Below are positions 30,537 to 37,238 of a DNA stretch of 40,830 nucleotides, piece after piece. The first letter of the stretch is position 1, and each line of letters begins with the position of its first letter. Source of the DNA: Streptomyces sp. MUM 203J (GTDB lineage Bacteria; Actinomycetota; Actinomycetes; Streptomycetales; Streptomycetaceae); NCBI RefSeq assembly GCF_022414595.1, contig NZ_JADWYO010000056.1, positions 1-40,830 on the forward strand, in the 5' to 3' direction. Below the pieces are notes generated by a model. The model saw only the letters and a program-made list of their open reading frames with translations, made no database searches and was not told the origin of the DNA. The position numbers were made by a program, and so were the translations under genes.

Positions 30537-31439
30537 GTGATCGAAGCCCGCCACCTCCGCGTCCTGCGCGCCGTCGCCGCCACCGGCTCCTTCTCGGCGG
30601 CGGCCCGCGAACTCGGCTGCACCCAGCCCGCGGTCAGCCAGCAGATGAAGGCCCTGGAGGCGTCCGCGGGCACGCCGCTGCTGATCCGCACCGGCCGCGA
30701 GATGCGGCTCACCCAGGCGGGCGAGGCCCTTGTGCGGCACGCCGCCGGGATCCTGGCGGGGCTGACCGCGGCCGAGGAGGAGGTCGCCGCGATCGCGGGC
30801 CTGCGGGCGGGCCGCGTCCGCCTGGTCTCCTTCCCCAGCGGCAGTTCCGCCCTGGTGCCCACCGCTCTCGCCGCCCTGCGTGCCGCCCACCCCGGTACCC
30901 GCGTCTCGCTCGTCGAGGCCGAGCCGCCGCGCTCGGTCGAGATGCTCCGCGAGGGCGACTGCGACATCGCGCTCGCCTTCCGGTACGGGGACGGGGCGGC
31001 GGCCGAGGCCGAGTGGGCCGACCTGGTCGTACGGCCCCTGCTCGGCGACCGGCTGGTCGGCCTCGTCCCGGAGGGGCACCGGCTCGCGGGCGCGGGGGCC
31101 GTGGCCATCGCGGAGCTGGCCGACGAGCCGTGGATCGCGGGGTGCCCGCGCTGCCGCCGCCAACTCGTGGACGTGTGCGAGAGTGCGGGCTTCACCCCCC
31201 GTATCGACTTCGCGACCGACGACTACCCGGCCGTCGTCGGCCTGGTCGGCGCGGGTCTGGGGGTCGCCGTGCTCCCGGAGCTGGCCATCGCGTCCGTAAG
31301 GCCCCGGGGCGCCCGGACGGTCGTGGTCGAGCCGCGCGTGGAGCGGGAGATCGTCGCGCTCACCCTGCCGGACCTGGCCCAGGTCCCGGCCGTCGCGGCC
31401 ACCCTGGACCAGCTGGAGGCCGCCGCCGCGCGCGCGTGA
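30537..31439 (+). CDS. LysR family transcriptional regulator
   Basis: The 300-residue protein has a winged helix-turn-helix at residues 1-60 (LRVLRAVAATGSFSAAARELGCTQPAVSQQMKALE). A periplasmic-binding-protein-like effector domain runs from about 90 to 295, including DIALAFRYGD and GLVGAGLGVAVLPELA. A CPRCRR cluster near residue 205 holds two Cys, unusual enough to suggest metal or redox sensing, though this is only an inference. It is divergent from the MOSC gene, the classical arrangement for regulator and target. The 3' end converges on whiD. Confidence 0.93.
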   Translation: MIEARHLRVLRAVAATGSFSAAARELGCTQPAVSQQMKALEASAGTPLLIRTGREMRLTQAGEALVRHAAGILAGLTAAEEEVAAIAGLRAGRVRLVSFPSGSSALVPTALAALRAAHPGTRVSLVEAEPPRSVEMLREGDCDIALAFRYGDGAAAEAEWADLVVRPLLGDRLVGLVPEGHRLAGAGAVAIAELADEPWIAGCPRCRRQLVDVCESAGFTPRIDFATDDYPAVVGLVGAGLGVAVLPELAIASVRPRGARTVVVEPRVEREIVALTLPDLAQVPAVAATLDQLEAAAARA

Positions 31440-31457
31440 CGCCGGGCGCACCGGCCG

Positions 31458-31474
31458 GGCGGCGGGGCGCCGCC
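31458..31474. terminator. Hairpin between the LysR gene and whiD
   Basis: GGCGGC (31458-31463) and GCCGCC (31469-31474) enclose a 5-nt loop between two convergent genes. CTGAA/TTCAG downstream at about 31483-31499 can form a second small stem. Termination is plausible but weak. Confidence 0.35.
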
Positions 31475-31531
31475 GGTTCCCGCTGAAACGTTCCTTCAGT
31501 CTTCTCCGCCCCGGCCGCTCCTGACGGGTGC

Positions 31532-31852
31532 TCAGTGCTTGCCCGCCGGTGCCGCGGACGTGGTGACCAGCCGGGTGCGCGCTCGCCCCATCAGCTCCTC
31601 GCGCTCGTCCTCGGTGAGGCCGCCCCATACTCCGTACGGCTCCCGCACGGCCAGTGCGTGGGCCGCGCACTCCGCGCGGACCGGGCACCGCATGCAGACC
31701 TCCTTCGCCGAGTTCTCGCGCGCACTCCGTGCCGCGCCGCGCTCCCCCTCCGGGTGGAAGAAGAGTGAACTGTCGACCCCGCGGCAGGCTGCCAGCAGCT
31801 GCCAGTCCCATAGGTCGGCGTTGGGTCCGGGAAGGCGGGAGAAATCTGCCAT
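31532..31852 (-). CDS. whiD: WhiB-like iron-sulfur protein WhiD
   Basis: WhiD is needed for late sporulation and correct septum placement in Streptomyces. The 106-residue protein has the four cluster cysteines Cys23, Cys53, Cys56 and Cys62 (CMRCPVRAEC). These hold a [4Fe-4S] cluster that binds nitric oxide. The GVWGGLTEDER turn at about 74-84 and a basic C-terminal tail (RARTRL) follow. WhiB-like proteins bind region 4 of the principal sigma factor. I recognise the sequence as WhiD rather than another Wbl. ATG is preceded by AAGGGG about 9 nt upstream. The leader holds a GAGCCC/GGGCTC hairpin (31890-31907) and the GTCATATTTAC motif. It is divergent from bldM. Confidence 0.95.
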   Translation of the reverse strand: MADFSRLPGPNADLWDWQLLAACRGVDSSLFFHPEGERGAARSARENSAKEVCMRCPVRAECAAHALAVREPYGVWGGLTEDEREELMGRARTRLVTTSAAPAGKH

Positions 31853-32135
31853 GGCGCATGTCCCCTTGTGACCGGTCGAGTCGGTACCTGAGCCCGCCGA
31901 GGGGCTCGTTGAGCGGACGTCTTGTCGCAGTAGATGTAAATATGACTCATTGCGAATCTAGCCACAGACACCAGCAAAGGGAAGGAAAAGGCGCTAAATG
32001 GGGCATAGCTCTGAGTGAGTTCCCTGCGGGGGCGTCGCGAGGCTGTCGCGGGGCCGTCGCGGGACGGCGGTGACCTGCGGCGCTCTCCTCCGTATGCGCT
32101 TCCTTACGCAGCGTGTCGAAGGAGGTGGCCGAACC
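31853..32135. other. whiD upstream region
   Basis: This part of the 435-nt whiD-bldM spacer has no gene. Reading toward whiD it contains a TAGATT -10-like hexamer (31960-31955), the GTCATATTTAC motif (31946-31936) and a 6-bp leader hairpin (31890-31907). Its AT content is higher than the surroundings, as expected for a regulated region. Confidence 0.5.
31936..31946 (-). repeat. Shared motif copy 1, upstream of whiD
   Basis: On the minus strand, GTCATATTTAC is followed by two bases and CTA. Its near edge is 84 nt from the whiD ATG. An identical 11-mer in the same orientation precedes the dehydrogenase-like gene at 38570-38580. Confidence 0.5.
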
Positions 32136-32163
32136 CGTAACTCTTTCGGGTGACCGTCGTTGA
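32136..32163 (+). promoter_or_regulatory. Sigma-BldN-dependent promoter of bldM
   Basis: CGTAAC (32136-32141), a 16-nt spacer and CGTTGA (32158-32163) reproduce the known sigma-BldN consensus exactly. bldM is an established target of this developmental ECF sigma factor. Transcription would start near 32170, leaving a leader of about 118 nt. Confidence 0.9.
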
Positions 32164-32287
32164 GAGTGTCGAGGCGGTTGAAACACAAAGCGCTCGGGCA
32201 GGTGTCCGAGAGCGTCAACCGCACAGGTGACGATTCGTAACCAGCCTGGAGGCCCAAGGTGACGCGCATCAGCTGCGGAGGGCGGTC

Positions 32288-32899
32288 ATGACTTCCGTCC
32301 TCGTCTGCGACGACTCCCCGCTTGCCCGAGAAGCGCTCCGCCGCGCCGTCGCGACCGTGCCCGGTGTCGAGCGCGTCACGACCGCGGCCAACGGCGAGGA
32401 AGTCCTCCGCCGCTGGGGCGCGGACCGCTCGGACCTGATTCTGATGGACGTACGCATGCCCGGACTGGGCGGCGTGGAGACCGTCCGGCGGCTGCTCTCC
32501 GCCGACCCCGGCGCCCGCATCATCATGCTCACCGTGGCTGAGGACCTCGACGGCGTGGCGCTCGCCGTCGCCGCCGGTGCCCGGGGCTATCTGCACAAGG
32601 ACGCCTCGCGCGCCGAGCTGCGCGCCACTGTCACCCAGGCCCTCGCCGACCCCACCTGGCGGCTCGCCCCGCGTCGGCTGCGGTCCGCCGAGATGGGTGC
32701 GGCGCCCACCCTCACCGCCCGCGAGATCCAGGTGCTGGAGGGGATGAGCCACGGCCGTTCGAACGCGGAGATCGGCCGGGAGCTGTTCCTCTCCGAGGAC
32801 ACCGTCAAGACCCATGCGAGGCGGCTGTTCAAGAAGCTGGGCGCCTCGGACCGGGCGCACGCCGTGGCGCTCGGCTTCCGCTGGGGCCTGGTGCGCTAG
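32288..32899 (+). CDS. bldM: Orphan response regulator BldM
   Basis: BldM controls aerial growth and sporulation genes, alone or as a heterodimer with WhiI. The 203-residue protein has a receiver domain (1 to about 120) with Asp8/Asp9, Asp54 in LILMDVRMPG, Thr82 and Lys104. A LuxR/NarL-type helix-turn-helix follows (about 140-200) with LTAREIQVLEGMSHGRSNAEIG and SEDTVKTHARRLFKKL. No histidine kinase is nearby, as expected for an orphan regulator. Prior work reports that Asp54 phosphorylation is not required for development. ATG follows GGAGGG. Transcription is driven by the sigma-BldN promoter upstream. A perfect terminator follows. Confidence 0.96.
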   Translation: MTSVLVCDDSPLAREALRRAVATVPGVERVTTAANGEEVLRRWGADRSDLILMDVRMPGLGGVETVRRLLSADPGARIIMLTVAEDLDGVALAVAAGARGYLHKDASRAELRATVTQALADPTWRLAPRRLRSAEMGAAPTLTAREIQVLEGMSHGRSNAEIGRELFLSEDTVKTHARRLFKKLGASDRAHAVALGFRWGLVR

Positions 32900-32957
32900 G
32901 CCGTGTCCGGTGGACCTCCCCGCTGCCCCGACCCCTGGCTGTGACGGCCGGGGAGAC

Positions 32958-32983
32958 CCCCGTCCGCCGCACGGCGGACGGGG
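32958..32983 (+). terminator. Terminator after bldM
   Basis: CCCCGTCCGCC (32958-32968) pairs perfectly over 11 bp with GGCGGACGGGG (32973-32983) around a GCAC loop. It lies 59 nt after the bldM stop. Confidence 0.75.
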
Positions 32984-33173
32984 TGGCGCGGGCTCGATGT
33001 CTGTTTCCGGCGCGATGCCGCATCCTTGAGGGGTGGAGTTCCTCGGGGACGAGTCGATCGAGCGGGAGGGGAGGGCGCAGGGGATGAGTTCCGGCGCACC
33101 TGCTCATAACGCTTCGGTGCACAAGGCGGGACGCGGTGCCACGGAGCGGACACGGTCAAGGCACCATGGACCG

Positions 33174-33779
33174 ATGCACGACGACCAGACGCCGGCACCC
33201 CCCGCCCCCGCACCGGGGCCGGGGTCCATCGGCGCACTCGTGCACCTTGCCGTCGAGGGCGACGAGCAGGCCACGCACGATCTGCTCGCTCATGTGCACC
33301 CGCTGGCGCTGCGCTACTGCCGGACCCGGCTCAACCGGCTGCCGGGAGACGCCCGTCACTTCGTCGAGGACCTCGCGCAGGAGGTCTGCGTCGCCGTCCT
33401 GCTGGCCCTTCCCCGCTACAAGGACACGGGCCGCCCCTTCGAGGCGTTCGTCTTCGCCATCGCCGGGCACAAGATCGCCGACCTGCAGCGGGCCGCCATG
33501 CGGCACCCGGGTTCCACGGCCGTACCGTCCGACGAGATGCCGGAGCGGCCCGACGACTCTCTGGGGCCCGAGGAGCGCGCGCTGCTCAGCGACGACGCCG
33601 AATGGGCCCGGCGGCTGCTCGCCAATCTCCCGGAGAACCAGCGTGAACTGCTGCTGCTGCGGGTCGCCGTGGGGCTGACCGCGGAGGAGACCGGCCAGAT
33701 GCTCGGCATGTCCCCGGGCGCGGTCCGGGTGGCCCAGCACCGGGCGCTGAGCCGGCTGCGGGCGCTGGCGGAGCAGTAG
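33174..33779 (+). CDS. shbA: ECF-type sigma factor ShbA
   Basis: ShbA is the sigma factor that drives transcription of hrdB, the principal sigma gene, in Streptomyces. The 201-residue protein has region 2 (ARHFVEDLAQEVCVAVLLALPRY then FEAFVFAIAGHKIADLQR) and region 4 (LPENQRELLLLRVAVGL, TAEETGQMLGMSPGAVRVAQHRALSRL). A Pro/Ala-rich N-terminus precedes region 2. I chose the ATG at 33174 from the known N-terminus. The frame stays open further up, but that stretch reads as non-coding. No anti-sigma gene is adjacent. The position between bldM and guaB is conserved as I recall. Confidence 0.92.
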   Translation: MHDDQTPAPPAPAPGPGSIGALVHLAVEGDEQATHDLLAHVHPLALRYCRTRLNRLPGDARHFVEDLAQEVCVAVLLALPRYKDTGRPFEAFVFAIAGHKIADLQRAAMRHPGSTAVPSDEMPERPDDSLGPEERALLSDDAEWARRLLANLPENQRELLLLRVAVGLTAEETGQMLGMSPGAVRVAQHRALSRLRALAEQ

Positions 33780-33848
33780 CGGCCGACCCCGGAGCCGTGT
33801 GCCGGGCGCCCCGGTCCCCGCAGGCGTATGGCGGATGTCATACGTGTG

Positions 33849-33862
33849 AAGCTCCAAAGCTT
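33849..33862. promoter_or_regulatory. Inverted repeat upstream of guaB
   Basis: AAGCT-ccaa-AAGCT's complement AGCTT forms a perfect 5-bp inverted repeat with a 4-nt centre. It lies about 90 nt before guaB and upstream of the candidate promoter. It may be an operator; no regulator is known to me. Confidence 0.3.
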
Positions 33863-33883
33863 GCGAGTGATCTTGCTCGTGGA

Positions 33884-33911
33884 ATGAGACACCGCCTCGG
33901 GCCGTTAGCAT
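33884..33911 (+). promoter_or_regulatory. Candidate guaB promoter
   Basis: ATGAGA (33884-33889), 16 nt and TAGCAT (33906-33911) form a plausible principal-sigma promoter. It starts transcription about 30 nt before the guaB ATG. Confidence 0.4.
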
Positions 33912-33949
33912 GGACATCTGCACCGATCAAGGCCATTGGGGAAGGTGTC

Positions 33950-35458
33950 ATGACTGCCAACGTCGACGGAGTGCCCGGAAAATTCGCGACACTCGGGCTG
34001 ACCTACGACGATGTGCTGCTGCTGCCGGGCGCGTCCGAGGTGCTCCCCAACGCGGTCGACACCTCGTCCCGCATCTCCCGGAACGTCCGGGTCAACATCC
34101 CGCTCCTGTCCGCCGCCATGGACAAGGTCACCGAGGCGCGCATGGCGATCGCCATGGCCCGACTGGGCGGCGTCGGGGTCCTGCACCGCAATCTGTCCGT
34201 CGAGGACCAGGTCAACCAGGTCGACCTGGTGAAGCGGTCCGAGTCGGGCATGGTCACCGACCCGATCACGGTGCACCCGGAGGCCACGCTCGCGGAGGCC
34301 GACGCGCTGTGCGCCAAGTTCCGCATCAGCGGTGTGCCCGTCACCGACCCGGCCGGCAAGCTGCTGGGCATCGTGACCAACCGTGACATGGCCTTCGAGA
34401 GCGACCGCAGCCGCCAGGTGCGCGAGGTCATGACTCCGATGCCGCTGGTCACCGGCAAGGTCGGCATCTCCGGCGTGGAGGCCATGGAGCTGCTGCGCAA
34501 GCACAAGATCGAGAAGCTGCCGCTGGTCGACGACGCGGGCATCCTCAAGGGCCTGATCACCGTCAAGGACTTCGTCAAGGCGGAGCAGTACCCGAACGCC
34601 GCCAAGGACACCGAGGGGCGCCTGCTGGTCGGCGCCGCCGTGGGTGCCAGCCCCGAGGCGCTGGAGCGCGCCCAGGCGCTCGCCGCGGCCGGTGTCGACT
34701 TCCTGGTCGTCGACACCTCGCACGGCCACAACAGCAACGCCCTGAGCTGGATGTCGAAGATCAAGTCGAGTGTGAACGTCGACGTGATCGGCGGGAACGT
34801 CGCCACCCGCGACGGCGCGCAGGCGATGATCGACTCCGGTGTGGACGGCATCAAGGTGGGCGTGGGTCCCGGCTCGATCTGCACCACCCGCGTGGTCGCG
34901 GGCATCGGTGTCCCGCAGGTCACCGCCATCTACGAGGCCTCGCTCGCGGCCCGCCCGGCCGGTGTCCCGCTGATCGGTGACGGCGGTCTGCAGTACTCCG
35001 GCGACATCGGCAAGGCGCTGGCCGCCGGTGCCGACACCGTGATGCTCGGCAGCCTCCTCGCGGGCTGCGAGGAGTCGCCCGGCGAGCTGCTCTTCATCAA
35101 CGGCAAGCAGTTCAAGTCGTACCGCGGCATGGGATCGCTCGGTGCCATGCAGTCCCGCGGCCAGGCCAGGTCGTACTCGAAGGACCGCTACTTCCAGGCC
35201 GACGTCGCCTCCGACGACAAGCTCGTGCCCGAGGGCGTCGAGGGCCAGGTGCCCTACCGCGGTCCGCTGGCCAACGTCCTGCACCAGCTCGTGGGCGGTC
35301 TGCGCCAGACCATGGGCTACGTGGGCGCCGCCACCGTCGAGGAGATGGAGTCCAAGGGCCGCTTCGTCCGCATCACCTCCGCGGGGCTCAAGGAGAGCCA
35401 CCCGCACGACATCCAGATGACGGTCGAGGCGCCGAACTACAGCAACAGCAAGCGGTAG
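33950..35458 (+). CDS. guaB: IMP dehydrogenase
   Basis: GuaB oxidises IMP to XMP with NAD, the committed step to GMP. The 502-residue protein has the barrel start LTYDDVLLLPGASEV and the paired CBS domains at about 95-215 (MTPMPLVTGKVG). The catalytic Cys311 lies in VGPGSICTTR, with DGGLQYSGDI and the flap YRGMGSLGAM. It ends with the monovalent-cation loop near ESHPHDIQM. I chose the ATG at 33950; the longer open frame upstream overlaps the promoter. A strong terminator separates it from the paralogue that follows. Confidence 0.97.
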   Translation: MTANVDGVPGKFATLGLTYDDVLLLPGASEVLPNAVDTSSRISRNVRVNIPLLSAAMDKVTEARMAIAMARLGGVGVLHRNLSVEDQVNQVDLVKRSESGMVTDPITVHPEATLAEADALCAKFRISGVPVTDPAGKLLGIVTNRDMAFESDRSRQVREVMTPMPLVTGKVGISGVEAMELLRKHKIEKLPLVDDAGILKGLITVKDFVKAEQYPNAAKDTEGRLLVGAAVGASPEALERAQALAAAGVDFLVVDTSHGHNSNALSWMSKIKSSVNVDVIGGNVATRDGAQAMIDSGVDGIKVGVGPGSICTTRVVAGIGVPQVTAIYEASLAARPAGVPLIGDGGLQYSGDIGKALAAGADTVMLGSLLAGCEESPGELLFINGKQFKSYRGMGSLGAMQSRGQARSYSKDRYFQADVASDDKLVPEGVEGQVPYRGPLANVLHQLVGGLRQTMGYVGAATVEEMESKGRFVRITSAGLKESHPHDIQMTVEAPNYSNSKR

Positions 35459-35470
35459 CACGCGCGTGTG

Positions 35471-35508
35471 GGGGCGGCCCGGGCGCGGACGAGCGCCCGA
35501 GCCGCCCC
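35471..35508 (+). terminator. Terminator after guaB
   Basis: GGGGCGGC pairs with GCCGCCCC and CGGGCGC pairs with GCGCCCG. The single C/A mismatch separates them, and the loop is 6 nt. It lies 13 nt after the guaB stop and 58 nt before the paralogue, so the two are probably separate units. Confidence 0.75.
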
Positions 35509-35566
35509 TCAGGTATGCGTCGGTGATACTGGTAGGCGCAGACGTAAACCGGAAAGGCCACACATC

Positions 35567-36691
35567 GTGACTGAGATCGAGATCGGGCGCGGCAAGCGCG
35601 GCCGCAGGGCGTACGCGTTCGACGACATCGCCGTCGTACCGAGCCGGCGCACCCGGGACCCGAAGGAGGTCTCGATCGCCTGGCAGATCGACGCCTACCG
35701 CTTCGAGCTGCCGTTCCTGGCCGCGCCCATGGACTCCGTGGTCTCCCCGGAGACCGCGATCCGCATCGGGCGGATGGGTGGCCTGGGCGTTCTGAACCTC
35801 GAGGGCCTGTGGACCCGGCACGAGGACCCGCAGCCGCTGCTCGACGAGATCACCGAGCTGGACGAGGAGACCGCGACCCGCCGTCTGCAGGAGATCTACG
35901 CGGCGCCGATCAAGGAGGAGCTGATCGGGCAGCGCCTGAAGGAGGTGCGCGACGCGGGCGTGGTCACCGCCGCCGCGCTGTCGCCGCAGCGCACCGCGCA
36001 GTTCTCGAAGGCCGTGGTGGACGCGGGTGTCGACCTGTTCGTCATCCGCGGCACGACGGTGTCCGCCGAGCACGTGTCGGGCGCCGCGGAGCCGTTGAAC
36101 CTGAAGCAGTTCATCTACGAGCTGGACGTGCCGGTCATCGTCGGCGGCTGCGCCACCTACACGGCGGCCCTGCACCTGATGCGGACGGGCGCGGCGGGCG
36201 TGCTCGTGGGCTTCGGCGGCGGCGCCGCGCACACCACCCGCAACGTGCTGGGCATCCAGGTGCCGATGGCCACGGCCGTGGCGGACGTGGCGGCGGCCCG
36301 CCGGGACTACCTGGACGAGTCGGGCGGCCGGTACGTGCACGTCATCGCGGACGGCGGGGTCGGCTGGTCCGGTGACCTGCCGAAGGCCGTCGCGTGCGGT
36401 GCCGACGCCGTGATGATGGGCTCCCCGCTGGCCCGCGCCACGGACGCGCCCGGCAAGGGCCACCACTGGGGCATGGAGGCGGTCCACGAGGACGTGCCGC
36501 GCGGCAAGCTGGTCGACCTGGGCATCGTCGGCAGCACGGAGGAGATCCTCACCGGCCCGTCGCACACCCCGGACGGCTCCATGAACTTCTTCGGCGCCCT
36601 GCGCCGCGCGATGGCCACGACCGGCTACAGCGAGCTGAAGGAGTTCCAGCGCGTCGAGGTGACCGTCGCGGAGTCGCAGCACCGGCGGTGA
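35567..36691 (+). CDS. guaB3: GuaB3-type IMP dehydrogenase/GMP reductase family protein
   Basis: The 374-residue barrel begins VTEIEIGRGKRGRRAYAFDDIAVVPSRRT and has PFLAAPMDSVVSPE, IADGGVGWSGDLPKA and DAVMMGSPLA. It lacks the CBS domains. At the position of the IMPDH catalytic-Cys loop it reads VGFGGGAAHTTRN, with no Cys. This is the GuaB3 subfamily that accompanies guaB in actinobacteria. A report I recall for a cyanobacterial member describes XMP-to-IMP reduction; that activity here is an inference. The start is GTG. A terminator follows at 36725. Confidence 0.9.
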   Translation: MTEIEIGRGKRGRRAYAFDDIAVVPSRRTRDPKEVSIAWQIDAYRFELPFLAAPMDSVVSPETAIRIGRMGGLGVLNLEGLWTRHEDPQPLLDEITELDEETATRRLQEIYAAPIKEELIGQRLKEVRDAGVVTAAALSPQRTAQFSKAVVDAGVDLFVIRGTTVSAEHVSGAAEPLNLKQFIYELDVPVIVGGCATYTAALHLMRTGAAGVLVGFGGGAAHTTRNVLGIQVPMATAVADVAAARRDYLDESGGRYVHVIADGGVGWSGDLPKAVACGADAVMMGSPLARATDAPGKGHHWGMEAVHEDVPRGKLVDLGIVGSTEEILTGPSHTPDGSMNFFGALRRAMATTGYSELKEFQRVEVTVAESQHRR

Positions 36692-36724
36692 GAGCGCAGC
36701 CGCTGTGCTCGGTATGAACAGGTG

Positions 36725-36760
36725 AGAGGCCCGGCCACCGGTGAGGTGGGCCGGGCCTCT
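36725..36760 (+). terminator. Terminator after guaB3
   Basis: AGAGGCCCGGCC (36725-36736) pairs perfectly over 12 bp with GGCCGGGCCTCT (36749-36760). It is followed by TCTTCGTG. It lies 33 nt after the stop codon. Confidence 0.85.
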
Positions 36761-37238
36761 TCGTGTGCCCCGGGGCTCGCCCGAGTGGACCCGGTGGGGC
36801 GCGTCGTGCCGGGGGAGGGGCGCGCGGTGGCCTTCGGGCGGAACGCGTGAGGGGCCGTGTCCGGGGGCACCGGCGATCTTCCCGGCGACCCCGCTCTCCG
36901 GGCCGCCCTCTTCCAGGCAGACGTTCCGGACCCGGGCCCCCGGGGCCCGGCCCGATCCGGACGGACCGCCTGCCGGGCCGATGGCGTCGTGGAAGGGGGC
37001 GTGCCCGTGGGCCGTCGCCGCCGGCCCACCCGCCGGGACCGGATCCGCCTGCGGACCGTGAAGCGCCGGAGGAGGCGGATCTTGCGGATCTGCGGGAAGT
37101 GAGCGGCCGCCCCGGGAAGGCGGGGCGGACGCTCTGCCTGGGTTCCAGGAGACCGCTGCCGGGCTCCGCCTGTTCGTCCCGCACCGGTGGCGCTGTGTGC
37201 CACCGGCCCTGGGCCCTGCCCTGTCCCACGCGCTCCCT
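36761..37238. other. Gene-free stretch between two converging units
   Basis: About 480 nt hold no gene I can support. A tight GC palindrome at 36933-36949 (CGGGCCC-ccg-GGGCCCG) is the main structure. An 81-codon frame at 36857-37102 lacks a good ribosome-binding site and has an Arg run untypical of a real protein. Confidence 0.45.

Noticed and set aside
32236..32241. Second CGTAAC as another sigma-BldN promoter
   Set aside because: No CGTTGA-like hexamer lies 16 nt downstream.
33033..33173. N-terminal extension of shbA
   Set aside because: The added 47 residues look non-coding, and I recall ShbA orthologues beginning near residue 48 of this frame.
36857..37102. 81-codon frame ending in an Arg-rich tail
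   Set aside because: It has a GTG start without good spacing to a ribosome-binding site, no family, and an Arg-run composition typical of a wrong frame.
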